From: Alphaproteobacteria bacterium
GTDB lineage: Bacteria; Pseudomonadota; Alphaproteobacteria; JAAXGF01
Reading direction: 5' to 3'
Length of the DNA stretch: 6,110 nucleotides
Assembly (NCBI GenBank): GCA_012267605.1
Contig: JAAXGF010000255.1
Span: 1 to 6,110, forward strand
The position numbers were made by a program, and so were the translations under genes. Under the pieces are notes generated by a model, which worked only from the letters and a program-made list of their open reading frames with translations, had not been told where the DNA came from and ran no database searches. Position 1 is the first letter of the stretch. Each line of letters begins with the position of its first letter. Below are positions 1 through 6,092 of the stretch, piece by piece.

Positions 1-552
1 GCGTAACTCAGTGGATGCGCTGCCAAGGGGAAGGTGTTGTCGTGCGGCCGTCCCGAAGCCAATGAGCCGCTCCACCTTCGTGTAATATGGTTCTAGGTCG
101 GCGTAGTCGATGGGCCAGTCGGCCGCTACGCCGAAGCGGGTGCGCATTTTCATCGCCGCCGGATTCATCCGGTGAGCCTCACCGGTAAAGTGCAAGGTCG
201 AACCGCCCAAGCCGACGACATGACGATAGCCCCAGACCCTGCGAGTATTTTCCGGATTGAACGGACCGAAAACCCGGTTCCAGGAACGTAAGGAATCCCA
301 TTTTGGCTCAAGCTCCTGTAGGGGTGCGAAACTCTGCCGATCCGCAATGGGAACCTTTTCAGGAAAGCGGGTTTTCTCCCAGTCGTCTTGATCAAGACGG
401 TAGTCGCTCAGTGGGTCGTAGGCGGGGCCGGCCTCGAGCAGTAGAACCTTGAGCCCTCGACGGGTGAGCGCCCAGGCGCAAGCACCACCCCCGGCACCCG
501 AACCGATGACGACAACGTCGGTCGTCCCCCCCTGGGATTCGGCTTCGGCCAT
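1..552 (-). CDS. GMC-family FAD-dependent oxidoreductase, gluconate 2-dehydrogenase flavoprotein type (partial; C-terminus beyond left edge)
   Basis: The reading frame is open from the ATG at 552 down to base 1, giving the first 184 residues; GMC enzymes of this type are usually over 500 residues. Seen: a Rossmann FAD-binding start with GSGAGGG at residues 17-23 and LEAG at 39-42, the GMC signature region VGLGGSTLHFTG at 113-124, and DWPIDYADLEPYY at 145-157, which is typical of gluconate/sorbitol/choline-type dehydrogenases. Known of the family: FAD-dependent oxidation of a sugar, polyol or alcohol, with electrons passed to a cytochrome c subunit and the respiratory chain. The ATG shares its A with the TGA stop of the upstream small-subunit gene (TGATG), so translation is probably coupled; only a weak G-rich stretch serves as ribosome binding site. 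There is no signal peptide of its own, consistent with Tat co-export alongside the small subunit. The substrate cannot be told. A cytochrome gene may follow off the left edge. Confidence 0.93.
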   Translation of the reverse strand, partial: MAEAESQGGTTDVVVIGSGAGGGACAWALTRRGLKVLLLEAGPAYDPLSDYRLDQDDWEKTRFPEKVPIADRQSFAPLQELEPKWDSLRSWNRVFGPFNPENTRRVWGYRHVVGLGGSTLHFTGEAHRMNPAAMKMRTRFGVAADWPIDYADLEPYYTKVERLIGFGTAARQHLPLGSASTELR

Positions 553-1067
553 CAGGGTTCCGCCTTGGGTGGCGGTTTATCGTGATCGGGAAACCCGTTC
601 GGCTGGGGCGGGCCGCCATAGCCCAGGGAAAGCCATGCCGTCGGCTGCCCGTAGTAGTTGCGGAAGGCCCTGCGGCGTACGTGTTCAAAGAACTCGCGGG
701 GAAGTGTTTTCCGCTCAGCCTGGGCGGCTCGGCTAACCAAGGCTTCGCGCTGTTCCTGTCCGAGCCCGACGAAATTGACTCCGCCAAGGGCGCGCGCCTC
801 TGTATCGAGCCACCGGCAGCCACCGTGCAAAAGCCGGGCGAATGGTTCTTGTGATCGTGCTTGTGCCAGCAGCTCCTGATCGACCTCAAGTTCGACGGCA
901 CTCGGGCCGCAGGAGTCGGCTGGCAACAGGGTGTTCAAGAAAGTTGGAAAGGACGAGAGCGGGTCTCGCTGGGCCGTGATCGGTGCCGCCCACGCTTGCG
1001 CTCGTTGCCATAGGGCCGCCACGGCCGAAGCCGCAAGGCCGAGAAAGGTTCGACGTCGAAGAGGCAT
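552..1067 (-). CDS. Gluconate 2-dehydrogenase subunit 3 family protein with Tat signal
   Basis: This 171-residue protein begins MPLRRRTFLGLAAS, a twin-arginine motif (RRxFL, residues 5-9) followed by a short hydrophobic stretch, with a likely signal peptidase site near residues 25-28 (AWAA). The C-terminal block at 137-159, with YYG, W145, LGY and GPPQP, is characteristic of the gluconate 2-dehydrogenase subunit 3 family. Known role: a small subunit that carries the Tat signal and escorts the folded FAD subunit to the periplasm, where the complex oxidises its substrate at the membrane. Length is within the family's usual range. The ATG at 1067 is preceded by GAGGG about 10 bases upstream, which supports this start. 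The gene overlaps the downstream GMC gene by one base, so the two form an operon. The tail past residue 160 is short, charged and proline-rich (KPPPKAEP). True substrate is unknown, as the family name covers several sugar and alcohol dehydrogenases. Confidence 0.9.
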   Translation of the reverse strand: MPLRRRTFLGLAASAVAALWQRAQAWAAPITAQRDPLSSFPTFLNTLLPADSCGPSAVELEVDQELLAQARSQEPFARLLHGGCRWLDTEARALGGVNFVGLGQEQREALVSRAAQAERKTLPREFFEHVRRRAFRNYYGQPTAWLSLGYGGPPQPNGFPDHDKPPPKAEP

Positions 1068-1141
1068 CAGCTAATCGCCCTCAGCTCGGTTGGATCGGAG
1101 ACTAGAGGAAACCTTCATTCCGATGGTACCGTGTATTTCCC
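1068..1141. promoter_or_regulatory. 74-bp divergent intergenic region between the dehydrogenase operon and the TPR-CHAT gene
   Basis: Both flanking genes point away from this gap, so it must hold, or overlap with, the promoters for both unless they start inside the neighbouring genes. I see a Shine-Dalgarno-like GAGGG for the minus-strand gene. No convincing -35/-10 pair is visible on either strand, and no clear operator palindrome beyond the 6-base GGTACC at 1125-1130. The plus-strand side has no good ribosome binding site directly before the ATG at 1142; the nearest purine-rich stretch (GAGGAA, 1106-1110 region) is over 30 bases away. Confidence 0.45.
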
Positions 1142-4100
1142 ATGTTGCGAACCACAAGATTCTCAAACCCTTGGTGCAAAAATTTCTACGGGACGGAACA
1201 GCCCACCCGCACGTCCCGTTCCAGAACAATACGAACTCGCGGTTTGCGGATCATCGTGGCGGCGGGTTTGGTTTTCGTTACGTTGAACTCTGCTGCCTTG
1301 GCCGAGGAGGGCAAATCAAAATCGGCCGATCAAATCCGCGTCGAGGAAATGCGTGCGAATGCCACGGCGTTGGGTGAGGCCGGCCGGCTCGAAGAGGCGG
1401 TCAGGGCGACCGAGCAGGTGGTCGCGTTCAGCGAGAAAACCTTCGGTCCACAGCATCCTGAATTCGCCCATAGCCTAACGGCGCTTGGGTATCTTTTGGA
1501 GGAAGTAGGGCGCCCTGACGGGGCGGTGGCACTTTACCGGCGGGCCCTCGAAATCCGTATTGATAACTATGGGCGGGAGCACCCCGACGTCGCGGAAAGT
1601 CTCAATGACCTGGGTATCGTCGCCGACATGCAAGGTCGCTTCGGAAAAGCGGCGGAATATTATGGTCAAGCGGTAGACATATGGTTGCGGACTCTGGGGT
1701 TGGATCACGAGGACGTGGCGGTTGGGTCGAGCAATCTTGCCGCCGTCCTGCGAGAATTGGGACGCCACGACGAGGCCGAAGAGCTACTCGATCGGGCAGT
1801 CGAAATCTACCGACGCATTCAGGGGTTTGATTCCCTAGACGAGGCTGAGGCGCTTATCTCGTTAGGGGAACTCTACGCCGAGAGTGAAAGGCCCGAAGAT
1901 GCGCTTACCGCGTTTCGCGACGCCCTCGCCATTCGCGAAAAAGTACTAGGATCGGAACACGCCGACACGTCGACAGTAGTTTACCAGATCGCCGCCTTGC
2001 TTGAGCGGCTTGGTCGCAGGGAGGATGCCGAACCCCTTTACCGCCGGGTGCTTGCAATTGATGAAAAAGTGTTCGGTGCGGACCATGCCAACGTGGCAGC
2101 CGATTTGCGGAATCTCGGTATCCTATATCGGGATATGGGTCGGCTAAATATTTCCGAGGCCTATCTCAATCGATCGCTCGCGGCTCTCGAAGGCCGCCTC
2201 GGTCCGGATCACCTTGAGGTCGCTGCGCGGCTCGATGACATAGCCGGTCTCTATCTCCGAATGTTTCGCCTGACAGAGGTCACGCCGCTGTATAAGCGCA
2301 GCCTCGAAATCCGCCAAGCGAACCTCGATGCCGGCGATCCTGAGATCGCGCAAAATCTCACGCGTCTGGGCGCCACGCTGAATGCGGTGGCACGTTCCGC
2401 GGAAGCGGCGTCCTATCTGCAGCGTGCCCTCGACTTACGTGTGAAAGAACTCGGTCCCGACCACCCGGGAATCGCGGTCAATCTTACCTATCATGCCGAA
2501 GCACAGCGAGCAAACGGGTACTACGAAGAAGCTGAATCGCTGTTACGGCGGGCGATGGAAATCTTGGAGAATTCAACCGGTCAAGGTGGCACGGCTCTGG
2601 CCGATACCATCAGCGTTCTCGCGAAGTTGCACAAGGACCTTGGTCGTCACGACGAAGCATTGGCGTTGCTGGAACGTGCCCTAGGCATTGTGGAGGCGAT
2701 TGAGGGCGTGGATACCGAGCGTGCGGCGACGGTCGCCAACAATCTGGCCGTCATTCTTGCCGCTGAGGGGCGCTACGAAGAGGCAGAAAACTATCACCTT
2801 CAGGGCTTGGCAATTCTTGAAAAACGCTATGGTGAGGAGCATCCGAACTTTGCCCGAACGCTGAACAATATCGCCGAGCTCCGCACCAAACAGGGACGAT
2901 ACGCTGATGCCGAGCCTGGTTTCGTCCAAGCGCTTGGCATCCTGGAAAGGGCCTTTGGGACGGAAAGTCATGAAGTTGCCCTAACGCTTGATCACCTTGG
3001 CAATCTGTATCGCTTACAGGGACGCTACGACAAAGCGGAGGCTCTCTTGCTTCCCTCGATCACGATCGAAGAGAACATCCAAGGGGCAAATCACCGCGAT
3101 ATCGCGCGTGGCCTAAACAATTTGGCGAGCGTCTACGCAGCGCAAGAACGTTATGAAGATGCCGAACCGCTCCTCGCCCGGTCGGTGGAGATCATGGAAA
3201 CTACGTTTGGCGAACATCCGGAAGTCGCCCAGGCCATCAATAATTTAGCCGAGGTCAACAACGTACTTGGTAATACCGATGCAGCAGAATCCTTGTTCAG
3301 GCAGGCCGCCGCGATGACCCGCTCCACCTTGGGCAAGGACCATCCCGGATTGGCCATACCGCTTAACAATTTGGCCGCCCTGCTCGTCAGTCGGGGCGCG
3401 CATGATGAGGCCATCGAATTGTACCGCCAGGCGTTTGCTCTTTTCGAGGTTGCCTTGGGCCCCTCACATCCCAAGGTGGCGACTGTGCTCAACAATCTCG
3501 CGGCGGCGTTATTCTTACGGCAAGAATTTGATGAAGCCTTGGCAGCGGCGCGGCGCGCCTCGAATATTCTGCGGCTACGATTTGGACGGGTTGGTGATCT
3601 GCGAACTTCCGGCTTGGTGGACGAGCAGCGCACCCGCGAGGCTGATTTTTTGTTTCACGTTCGGTTGCTTTTTCATCTCAGGACCCAGGAGGGATACGAT
3701 CAAGAGGCACTGCGTGCCGAGGCCTTTGAGGTAGCTCAGCTCGCGCGGACGTCCACCACCGCAATGGCCTTGGCGCGCATGGGCGCTCGCTTTGCCGCCG
3801 GCAGCGACGACCTGGCTGATTTGGTCAGACAACGTCAGGACGCCTTGGAACGCGGGCATCGTATCGACACTGACCTGGTGGCGAATTTCAGCATGCGCGA
3901 CCGTGACCGCGCGACCGAAGAAGACATGCGCAAAGAGCTGAAAGCCATCGATTCCCGGGTGGCTAATCTCGACGCGTTGCTGGCGTCGGATTTTCCTCAG
4001 TATGCCGAACTCGCGAGTCCCCAGCTGCTCGCCATGAGCGACGTTCAAACTTTGTTGGCTCCGGACGAGGCGATGATCAGCTTTCTTATTGGCGAGGATG

Positions 4101-5236
4101 AATCATATGTTTGGACCTTAACCCACGATCTCGCCGAAATGGTCGCCGTGGACATCGGGCGAGAGGAACTCGAGAAGGCGGTTCGACAACTTCGTCGGCC
4201 CCTTCAATGGAGCGGACGGTTGCGACGATTCCCGGTCGACGAAGCCCTTAGGCTTTACAGAATGTTAATCGCGCCAGCGCAGCACATGTTGACCGAAGTC
4301 CGCCATGTCTTCGTCGTACCAGATGGTTCGCTGCGAAGCCTGCCGCTGGGCGTACTGGTGACGGAGGACATGGTTGATGGGGGTGGCGAGTATCGCGATG
4401 TGCCTTGGCTGGCCAGGAAATATGCCACGACCGTGTTGCCATCGGTTTCATCACTACGAGCTCTCCGGGTGTTCGCCGCTCGTACCCGGGCCGCAAAGCC
4501 CTTCATCGGATTTGGCGACCCCATTCTCGATGGCGACCCAGGCGGCCCAAGGGGGATAGAGGTCGCCGAGCTGATGACTCGCGGTCATTTGGCCGACGTG
4601 GAAAAAGTGCGCAATCTCGCCAGCCTGCCGAACACCGCGGACGAACTCTTGACCGTGGCGGCATCGCTCGGGGCGCAATCCGACGACGTCCATCTCCGCG
4701 AAGCGGCAACGGAGACGGTGGTCAGGGAGACGGACTTGACCGACTACCGCGTGGTGACCTTCGCTACCCACGCGCTGACCGCTGGAGATTTTGCTGGGGA
4801 ACTGGCTGAACCTGCGCTCGTGTTGACGCCGCCGGACCAGGCGAGTAGGCGGGATGATGGATTGTTGACCGCCAGCGAAGTTGCGCAGCTGAACCTCAAC
4901 GCTGATTGGGTTGTGCTCTCGGCCTGCAACACCGCCGCGGCAGACGGGACTCCGGGAGCGGAAGGATTGTCCGGCTTAGCCAAGGCATTTTTTTATGCCG
5001 GCAGCCGCGCCTTGTTAGTCTCTCATTGGTCGGTGGAAACTGTCTCGGCCCAGCGCTTGACCACAGGAATGTTCGCTGCGTTGCTGGAGAATCCAGAACC
5101 TGGGCGGTCGGAGGCCTTGCGACTCGCCATGCTGGCACTAATGGAGGACGAGCGAACACCGTATTTCGCTCACCCACTGTTTTGGGCACCTTTTACCGTC
5201 GTTGGCGAAGGAGGAAACTATCAGGGGAGCTCATAA
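1142..5236 (+). CDS. Secreted or membrane-tethered TPR-repeat protein with C-terminal CHAT (caspase-like) peptidase domain
   Basis: This 1364-residue protein has, in order: a basic N-terminal stretch (1-36); a hydrophobic signal segment (about 37-50) ending in ALA-EE at 52-56, a plausible signal peptidase I site; about 18 TPR units of 42 residues of the kinesin-light-chain-like class (71-817); a helical, charged linker (818-975); and a CHAT domain (about 975-1357). CHAT hallmarks: VPDG at 1059-1062, ATHA with His1210, LSACNTA with Cys1262, then the GLAKAFFYAG block and a closing HPLFWAPFTVVG. The His and Cys match the family's catalytic dyad, so the peptidase looks intact. Known: CHAT domains are clan CD cysteine peptidases related to caspases and separase, and TPR-CHAT proteins include the Craspase protease and activators of bacterial gasdermins. 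Export, substrate and trigger are inferred or unknown. ATG 1142 is the first start in the open frame but lacks a clear ribosome binding site; TTG 1244 would give a shorter, more ordinary signal peptide. No frameshift was seen. Confidence 0.93.
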   Translation: MLRTTRFSNPWCKNFYGTEQPTRTSRSRTIRTRGLRIIVAAGLVFVTLNSAALAEEGKSKSADQIRVEEMRANATALGEAGRLEEAVRATEQVVAFSEKTFGPQHPEFAHSLTALGYLLEEVGRPDGAVALYRRALEIRIDNYGREHPDVAESLNDLGIVADMQGRFGKAAEYYGQAVDIWLRTLGLDHEDVAVGSSNLAAVLRELGRHDEAEELLDRAVEIYRRIQGFDSLDEAEALISLGELYAESERPEDALTAFRDALAIREKVLGSEHADTSTVVYQIAALLERLGRREDAEPLYRRVLAIDEKVFGADHANVAADLRNLGILYRDMGRLNISEAYLNRSLAALEGRLGPDHLEVAARLDDIAGLYLRMFRLTEVTPLYKRSLEIRQANLDAGDPEIAQNLTRLGATLNAVARSAEAASYLQRALDLRVKELGPDHPGIAVNLTYHAEAQRANGYYEEAESLLRRAMEILENSTGQGGTALADTISVLAKLHKDLGRHDEALALLERALGIVEAIEGVDTERAATVANNLAVILAAEGRYEEAENYHLQGLAILEKRYGEEHPNFARTLNNIAELRTKQGRYADAEPGFVQALGILERAFGTESHEVALTLDHLGNLYRLQGRYDKAEALLLPSITIEENIQGANHRDIARGLNNLASVYAAQERYEDAEPLLARSVEIMETTFGEHPEVAQAINNLAEVNNVLGNTDAAESLFRQAAAMTRSTLGKDHPGLAIPLNNLAALLVSRGAHDEAIELYRQAFALFEVALGPSHPKVATVLNNLAAALFLRQEFDEALAAARRASNILRLRFGRVGDLRTSGLVDEQRTREADFLFHVRLLFHLRTQEGYDQEALRAEAFEVAQLARTSTTAMALARMGARFAAGSDDLADLVRQRQDALERGHRIDTDLVANFSMRDRDRATEEDMRKELKAIDSRVANLDALLASDFPQYAELASPQLLAMSDVQTLLAPDEAMISFLIGEDESYVWTLTHDLAEMVAVDIGREELEKAVRQLRRPLQWSGRLRRFPVDEALRLYRMLIAPAQHMLTEVRHVFVVPDGSLRSLPLGVLVTEDMVDGGGEYRDVPWLARKYATTVLPSVSSLRALRVFAARTRAAKPFIGFGDPILDGDPGGPRGIEVAELMTRGHLADVEKVRNLASLPNTADELLTVAASLGAQSDDVHLREAATETVVRETDLTDYRVVTFATHALTAGDFAGELAEPALVLTPPDQASRRDDGLLTASEVAQLNLNADWVVLSACNTAAADGTPGAEGLSGLAKAFFYAGSRALLVSHWSVETVSAQRLTTGMFAALLENPEPGRSEALRLAMLALMEDERTPYFAHPLFWAPFTVVGEGGNYQGSS
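1352..3592 (+). repeat. Array of about 18 tandem 42-residue TPR units inside the CHAT protein
   Basis: Units recur every 126 bases, with a consensus of NNLAxLYxxxGRYxEAE, then LYxRALxIxExxxGxxHPxVAxxL. Unit 1 starts at residue 71 and unit 18 ends near 817. Seventeen junctions keep the register; unit 15 (659-699) is one residue short, lacking a residue before its HPEVA. Units 12 to 18 hold the NN start best. Units 4, 8, 10 and 11 are more diverged at the GxxHP turn. At the DNA level the copies are well diverged, so this is an old protein-level repeat rather than a recent DNA duplication. Such solenoids usually bind a partner protein or peptide along the concave face. Confidence 0.92.
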
Positions 5237-5413
5237 GTACGATGACTCCAATTTCTTGAGTGTCTGGGTGTAGCAGGTTGAGTTCAAATAGAATTTTCGC
5301 TTCAAACTGCCTTCCCGGAGCGACGCTAACAGTTCAAGAAGTATTGGCTCTATCCTTAATGCATTTTTGCCGCTGTCTATGATGATTGGGAGTTCGACAA
5401 AAGCGCGAGAATG

Positions 5414-5442
5414 TTGACAATTGGTTTCAGCTGAGGATTTTC
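5414..5442 (+). promoter_or_regulatory. Possible promoter: perfect -35 TTGACA with weak -10
   Basis: TTGACA at 5414-5419 matches the sigma-70 -35 consensus exactly. The best -10 candidates at 16-17 base spacing are GATTTT or ATTTTC (5436-5442), both poor. It lies in the gene-free stretch and could drive an RNA running through the hairpins at 5453-5466 and 5526-5571 toward the gene at 5796. One perfect hexamer in A+T-richer DNA may be chance. Confidence 0.22.
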
Positions 5443-5452
5443 GAAATGTCGT

Positions 5453-5466
5453 GTAGCGCCGGCTAC
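5453..5466. other. Short inverted repeat (5-bp stem, 4-base loop)
   Basis: GTAGC at 5453-5457 pairs with GCTAC at 5462-5466 around GCCG. In RNA, two G-U pairs could extend the stem to 5451-5468. No T-run follows, so it is not a standard intrinsic terminator. It may be the first element of a structured leader, or chance. Confidence 0.35.
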
Positions 5467-5525
5467 GTATTACCAGTACGCGAAATCGATATCGGGGGTG
5501 TAGACATTCGCGAAAAAAGGGTAGT

Positions 5526-5571
5526 ACTGTGAATCTGAGCTGAAATTGTTAGAAAGCTGTGATTCTACAGT
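5526..5571. other. Imperfect stem-loop (10 pairs with one bulge, plus an inner 4-bp stem)
   Basis: ACTGTGAATC at 5526-5535 pairs with GATTCTACAGT at 5561-5571, leaving one bulged T on the right arm. Inside it, after a 2x2 mismatch, AGCT at 5538-5541 pairs with AGCT at 5555-5558, leaving a 13-base A/T-rich loop. This is the longest inverted repeat I found in the gene-free stretch. It could be an RNA fold or a protein-binding site, and there is no T-run for termination. Confidence 0.45.
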
Positions 5572-5656
5572 CCCGGTAAGATACCTGGATGTCTCTGGAA
5601 TTCGGTACGTTTGGGCAAAAAATGAGCGATGCCCGTGTACGCGTCTGATAACGCAA

Positions 5657-5662
5657 TATAAT
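5657..5662 (+). promoter_or_regulatory. Consensus -10 hexamer TATAAT, possible promoter of the downstream small gene
   Basis: TATAAT matches the sigma-70 -10 box exactly on the plus strand. No good -35 is present at 16-18 bases upstream, and there is no TG extension, so an activator would be needed if it is real. A start near 5669 would give a leader of about 127 bases before the ATG at 5796, beginning with the hairpin at 5672-5685. Confidence 0.3.
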
Positions 5663-5671
5663 ACTGGATTT

Positions 5672-5685
5672 CTCCGCTCGCGGAG
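5672..5685. other. GC-rich inverted repeat just downstream of the TATAAT
   Basis: CTCCGC at 5672-5677 and GCGGAG at 5680-5685 are perfect complements. In RNA this would fold as a 5-bp stem with a CTCG loop. A competing pairing of CGCTC (5675-5679) with GAGCG (5683-5687) is also possible. The G+C-rich block 5672-5700 stands out from its A+T-rich surroundings and may be a short interspersed palindromic element, a regulator site or a leader hairpin. Confidence 0.4.
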
Positions 5686-5751
5686 CGCAGCGGCGACGGA
5701 CTTTTCAGAAGGCCTACGCTATTTTACTTAAGAATTTAAAGGCACAAAATT

Positions 5752-5777
5752 TAACCCAGGCCGCACGCACTGGTTTA
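5752..5777. promoter_or_regulatory. Inverted repeat directly upstream of the ribosome binding site of the small gene
   Basis: TAACCCAG at 5752-5759 pairs with CTGGTTTA at 5770-5777 at seven of eight positions (one C-T mismatch), around a 10-base loop. It ends four bases before the purine-rich ribosome binding site at 5782, so it could affect ribosome access or be an operator. The stem is modest and may be chance. Confidence 0.3.
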
Positions 5778-5781
5778 GAAA

Positions 5782-5792
5782 GGGAGGAGAGG
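5782..5792 (+). promoter_or_regulatory. Strong ribosome binding site for the 98-residue protein
   Basis: GGGAGGAGAGG holds a near-perfect Shine-Dalgarno match (GGGAGG, 5782-5787) eight bases before the ATG at 5796. This fixes the start and is the best evidence that the following short frame is a real, well-translated gene. It contrasts with the poor site in front of the TPR-CHAT gene. Confidence 0.8.
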
Positions 5793-5795
5793 ATA

Positions 5796-6092
5796 ATGGC
5801 TGATGAAGATGCTGCAAAGGCACCAGAGTGCAAAGGAAAATGCGATCACGTAAAGCGTACTGTCAAGATTGAGGCGGCACTGATTTCAGCACCCGCTGAT
5901 CCCGATAAAGCGGACGCCGCGAAAGAGGCGCTTAGCAACGAAGTGAGGTCGAAGTATGAATATGAATGGACGCCCGACGAGTTGTGTGGTGCTGGTTGCG
6001 TTTGCCGTTTCATAGACGAGGGCGAAGAGGTTTTTTCGGAAGAAAGGATCGAAACGTACTCAGACGTACCCGTGTTTGAAAAAAAGTTGTAA
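5796..6092 (+). CDS. Small acidic cysteine-containing protein of unknown function
   Basis: This 98-residue protein was not recognised as any family. It has no signal peptide or membrane segment and is expected to be cytoplasmic. It is acidic, with about 24 Asp/Glu against 14 Lys/Arg. All six potential thiol/imidazole ligands fall in two clusters of identical spacing: Cys12-x3-Cys16-x-His18 and Cys64-x3-Cys68-x-Cys70. This could form a metal-binding site or disulfides, which is inference. Residues 20-32 look strand-like, 36-52 form a charged helix-like stretch rich in Ala, Lys and Glu, and the C-terminal 72-98 is strongly acidic. The start is set by the GGGAGG ribosome binding site. The gene stands alone, 559 bp after the CHAT gene on the same strand, with 18 bp of sequence left after its stop. 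Base composition is less GC-rich than the CHAT gene. A functional link to the CHAT protein is unproven. Confidence 0.78.
   Translation: MADEDAAKAPECKGKCDHVKRTVKIEAALISAPADPDKADAAKEALSNEVRSKYEYEWTPDELCGAGCVCRFIDEGEEVFSEERIETYSDVPVFEKKL

Larger units (their letters stand above)
5237..5795. other. 559-bp non-coding stretch between the CHAT gene and the small cysteine-containing protein gene
   Basis: No open frame here has both a credible start with ribosome binding site and protein-like composition, and I see no tRNA or rRNA signature. The stretch is visibly richer in A and T than the CHAT gene. It contains stem-forming inverted repeats (5453-5466, 5526-5571, 5672-5685, 5752-5777), short palindromes (AATGCATT at 5358-5365, CGATATCG at 5487-5494, TTCGCGAA at 5507-5514), a consensus -35 hexamer (5414-5419) and a consensus -10 hexamer (5657-5662). 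No clear intrinsic terminator follows the CHAT stop codon: no GC-rich hairpin with a T-run was found. The region could be a long leader of the 5796 gene, an unlisted small RNA, or degraded sequence. Confidence 0.6.

Noticed and set aside
392..901. 169-codon minus-strand open frame overlapping both dehydrogenase genes
   Set aside because: It is out of frame with the subunit 3 and GMC frames, both of which show clear family motifs; the translation is low-complexity Arg/Pro-rich.
1090..1377. 95-codon plus-strand open frame covering the start of the CHAT gene
   Set aside because: It begins upstream of the CHAT ATG in another frame, and its inner ATG at 1123 follows a GAGGAA. However, it ends inside the first TPR unit and shows no recognisable protein features.
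3151..3633. 160-codon minus-strand open frame (and several others of 60-160 codons within 1142-5236)
   Set aside because: They lie opposite or out of frame with the TPR-CHAT gene, whose protein-level repeats and motifs prove the plus-strand frame. Their translations are Ser/Arg/Ala-rich shadows.
1142..5236. Craspase (type III-E CRISPR) or gasdermin defence system
   Set aside because: The TPR-CHAT architecture recalls both, but there is no CRISPR array, no gRAMP-like effector and no gasdermin-like gene in the window, and the protein carries a signal segment. The architecture alone does not support either call.
5237..5370. Intrinsic terminator for the CHAT gene
   Set aside because: The only T-run (after AATGCATT, 5358-5368) follows a loopless 8-base palindrome, and no GC-rich hairpin with a T-tail was found, so it is not called.
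5270..5410. tRNA T-arm-like strings (AGTTCAA at 5281 and 5331, AGTTCGA at 5391)
   Set aside because: None has a matching 5-bp stem, acceptor arm or D-arm; the three similar heptamers are too short to count as a repeat family.
5546..5731. 61-codon open frame on the plus strand, starting with TTG
   Set aside because: It has no ribosome binding site, starts inside the right half of the 5526-5571 stem-loop and runs through the GC-rich palindrome. The translation shows no domain-like pattern, so it is best read as chance.
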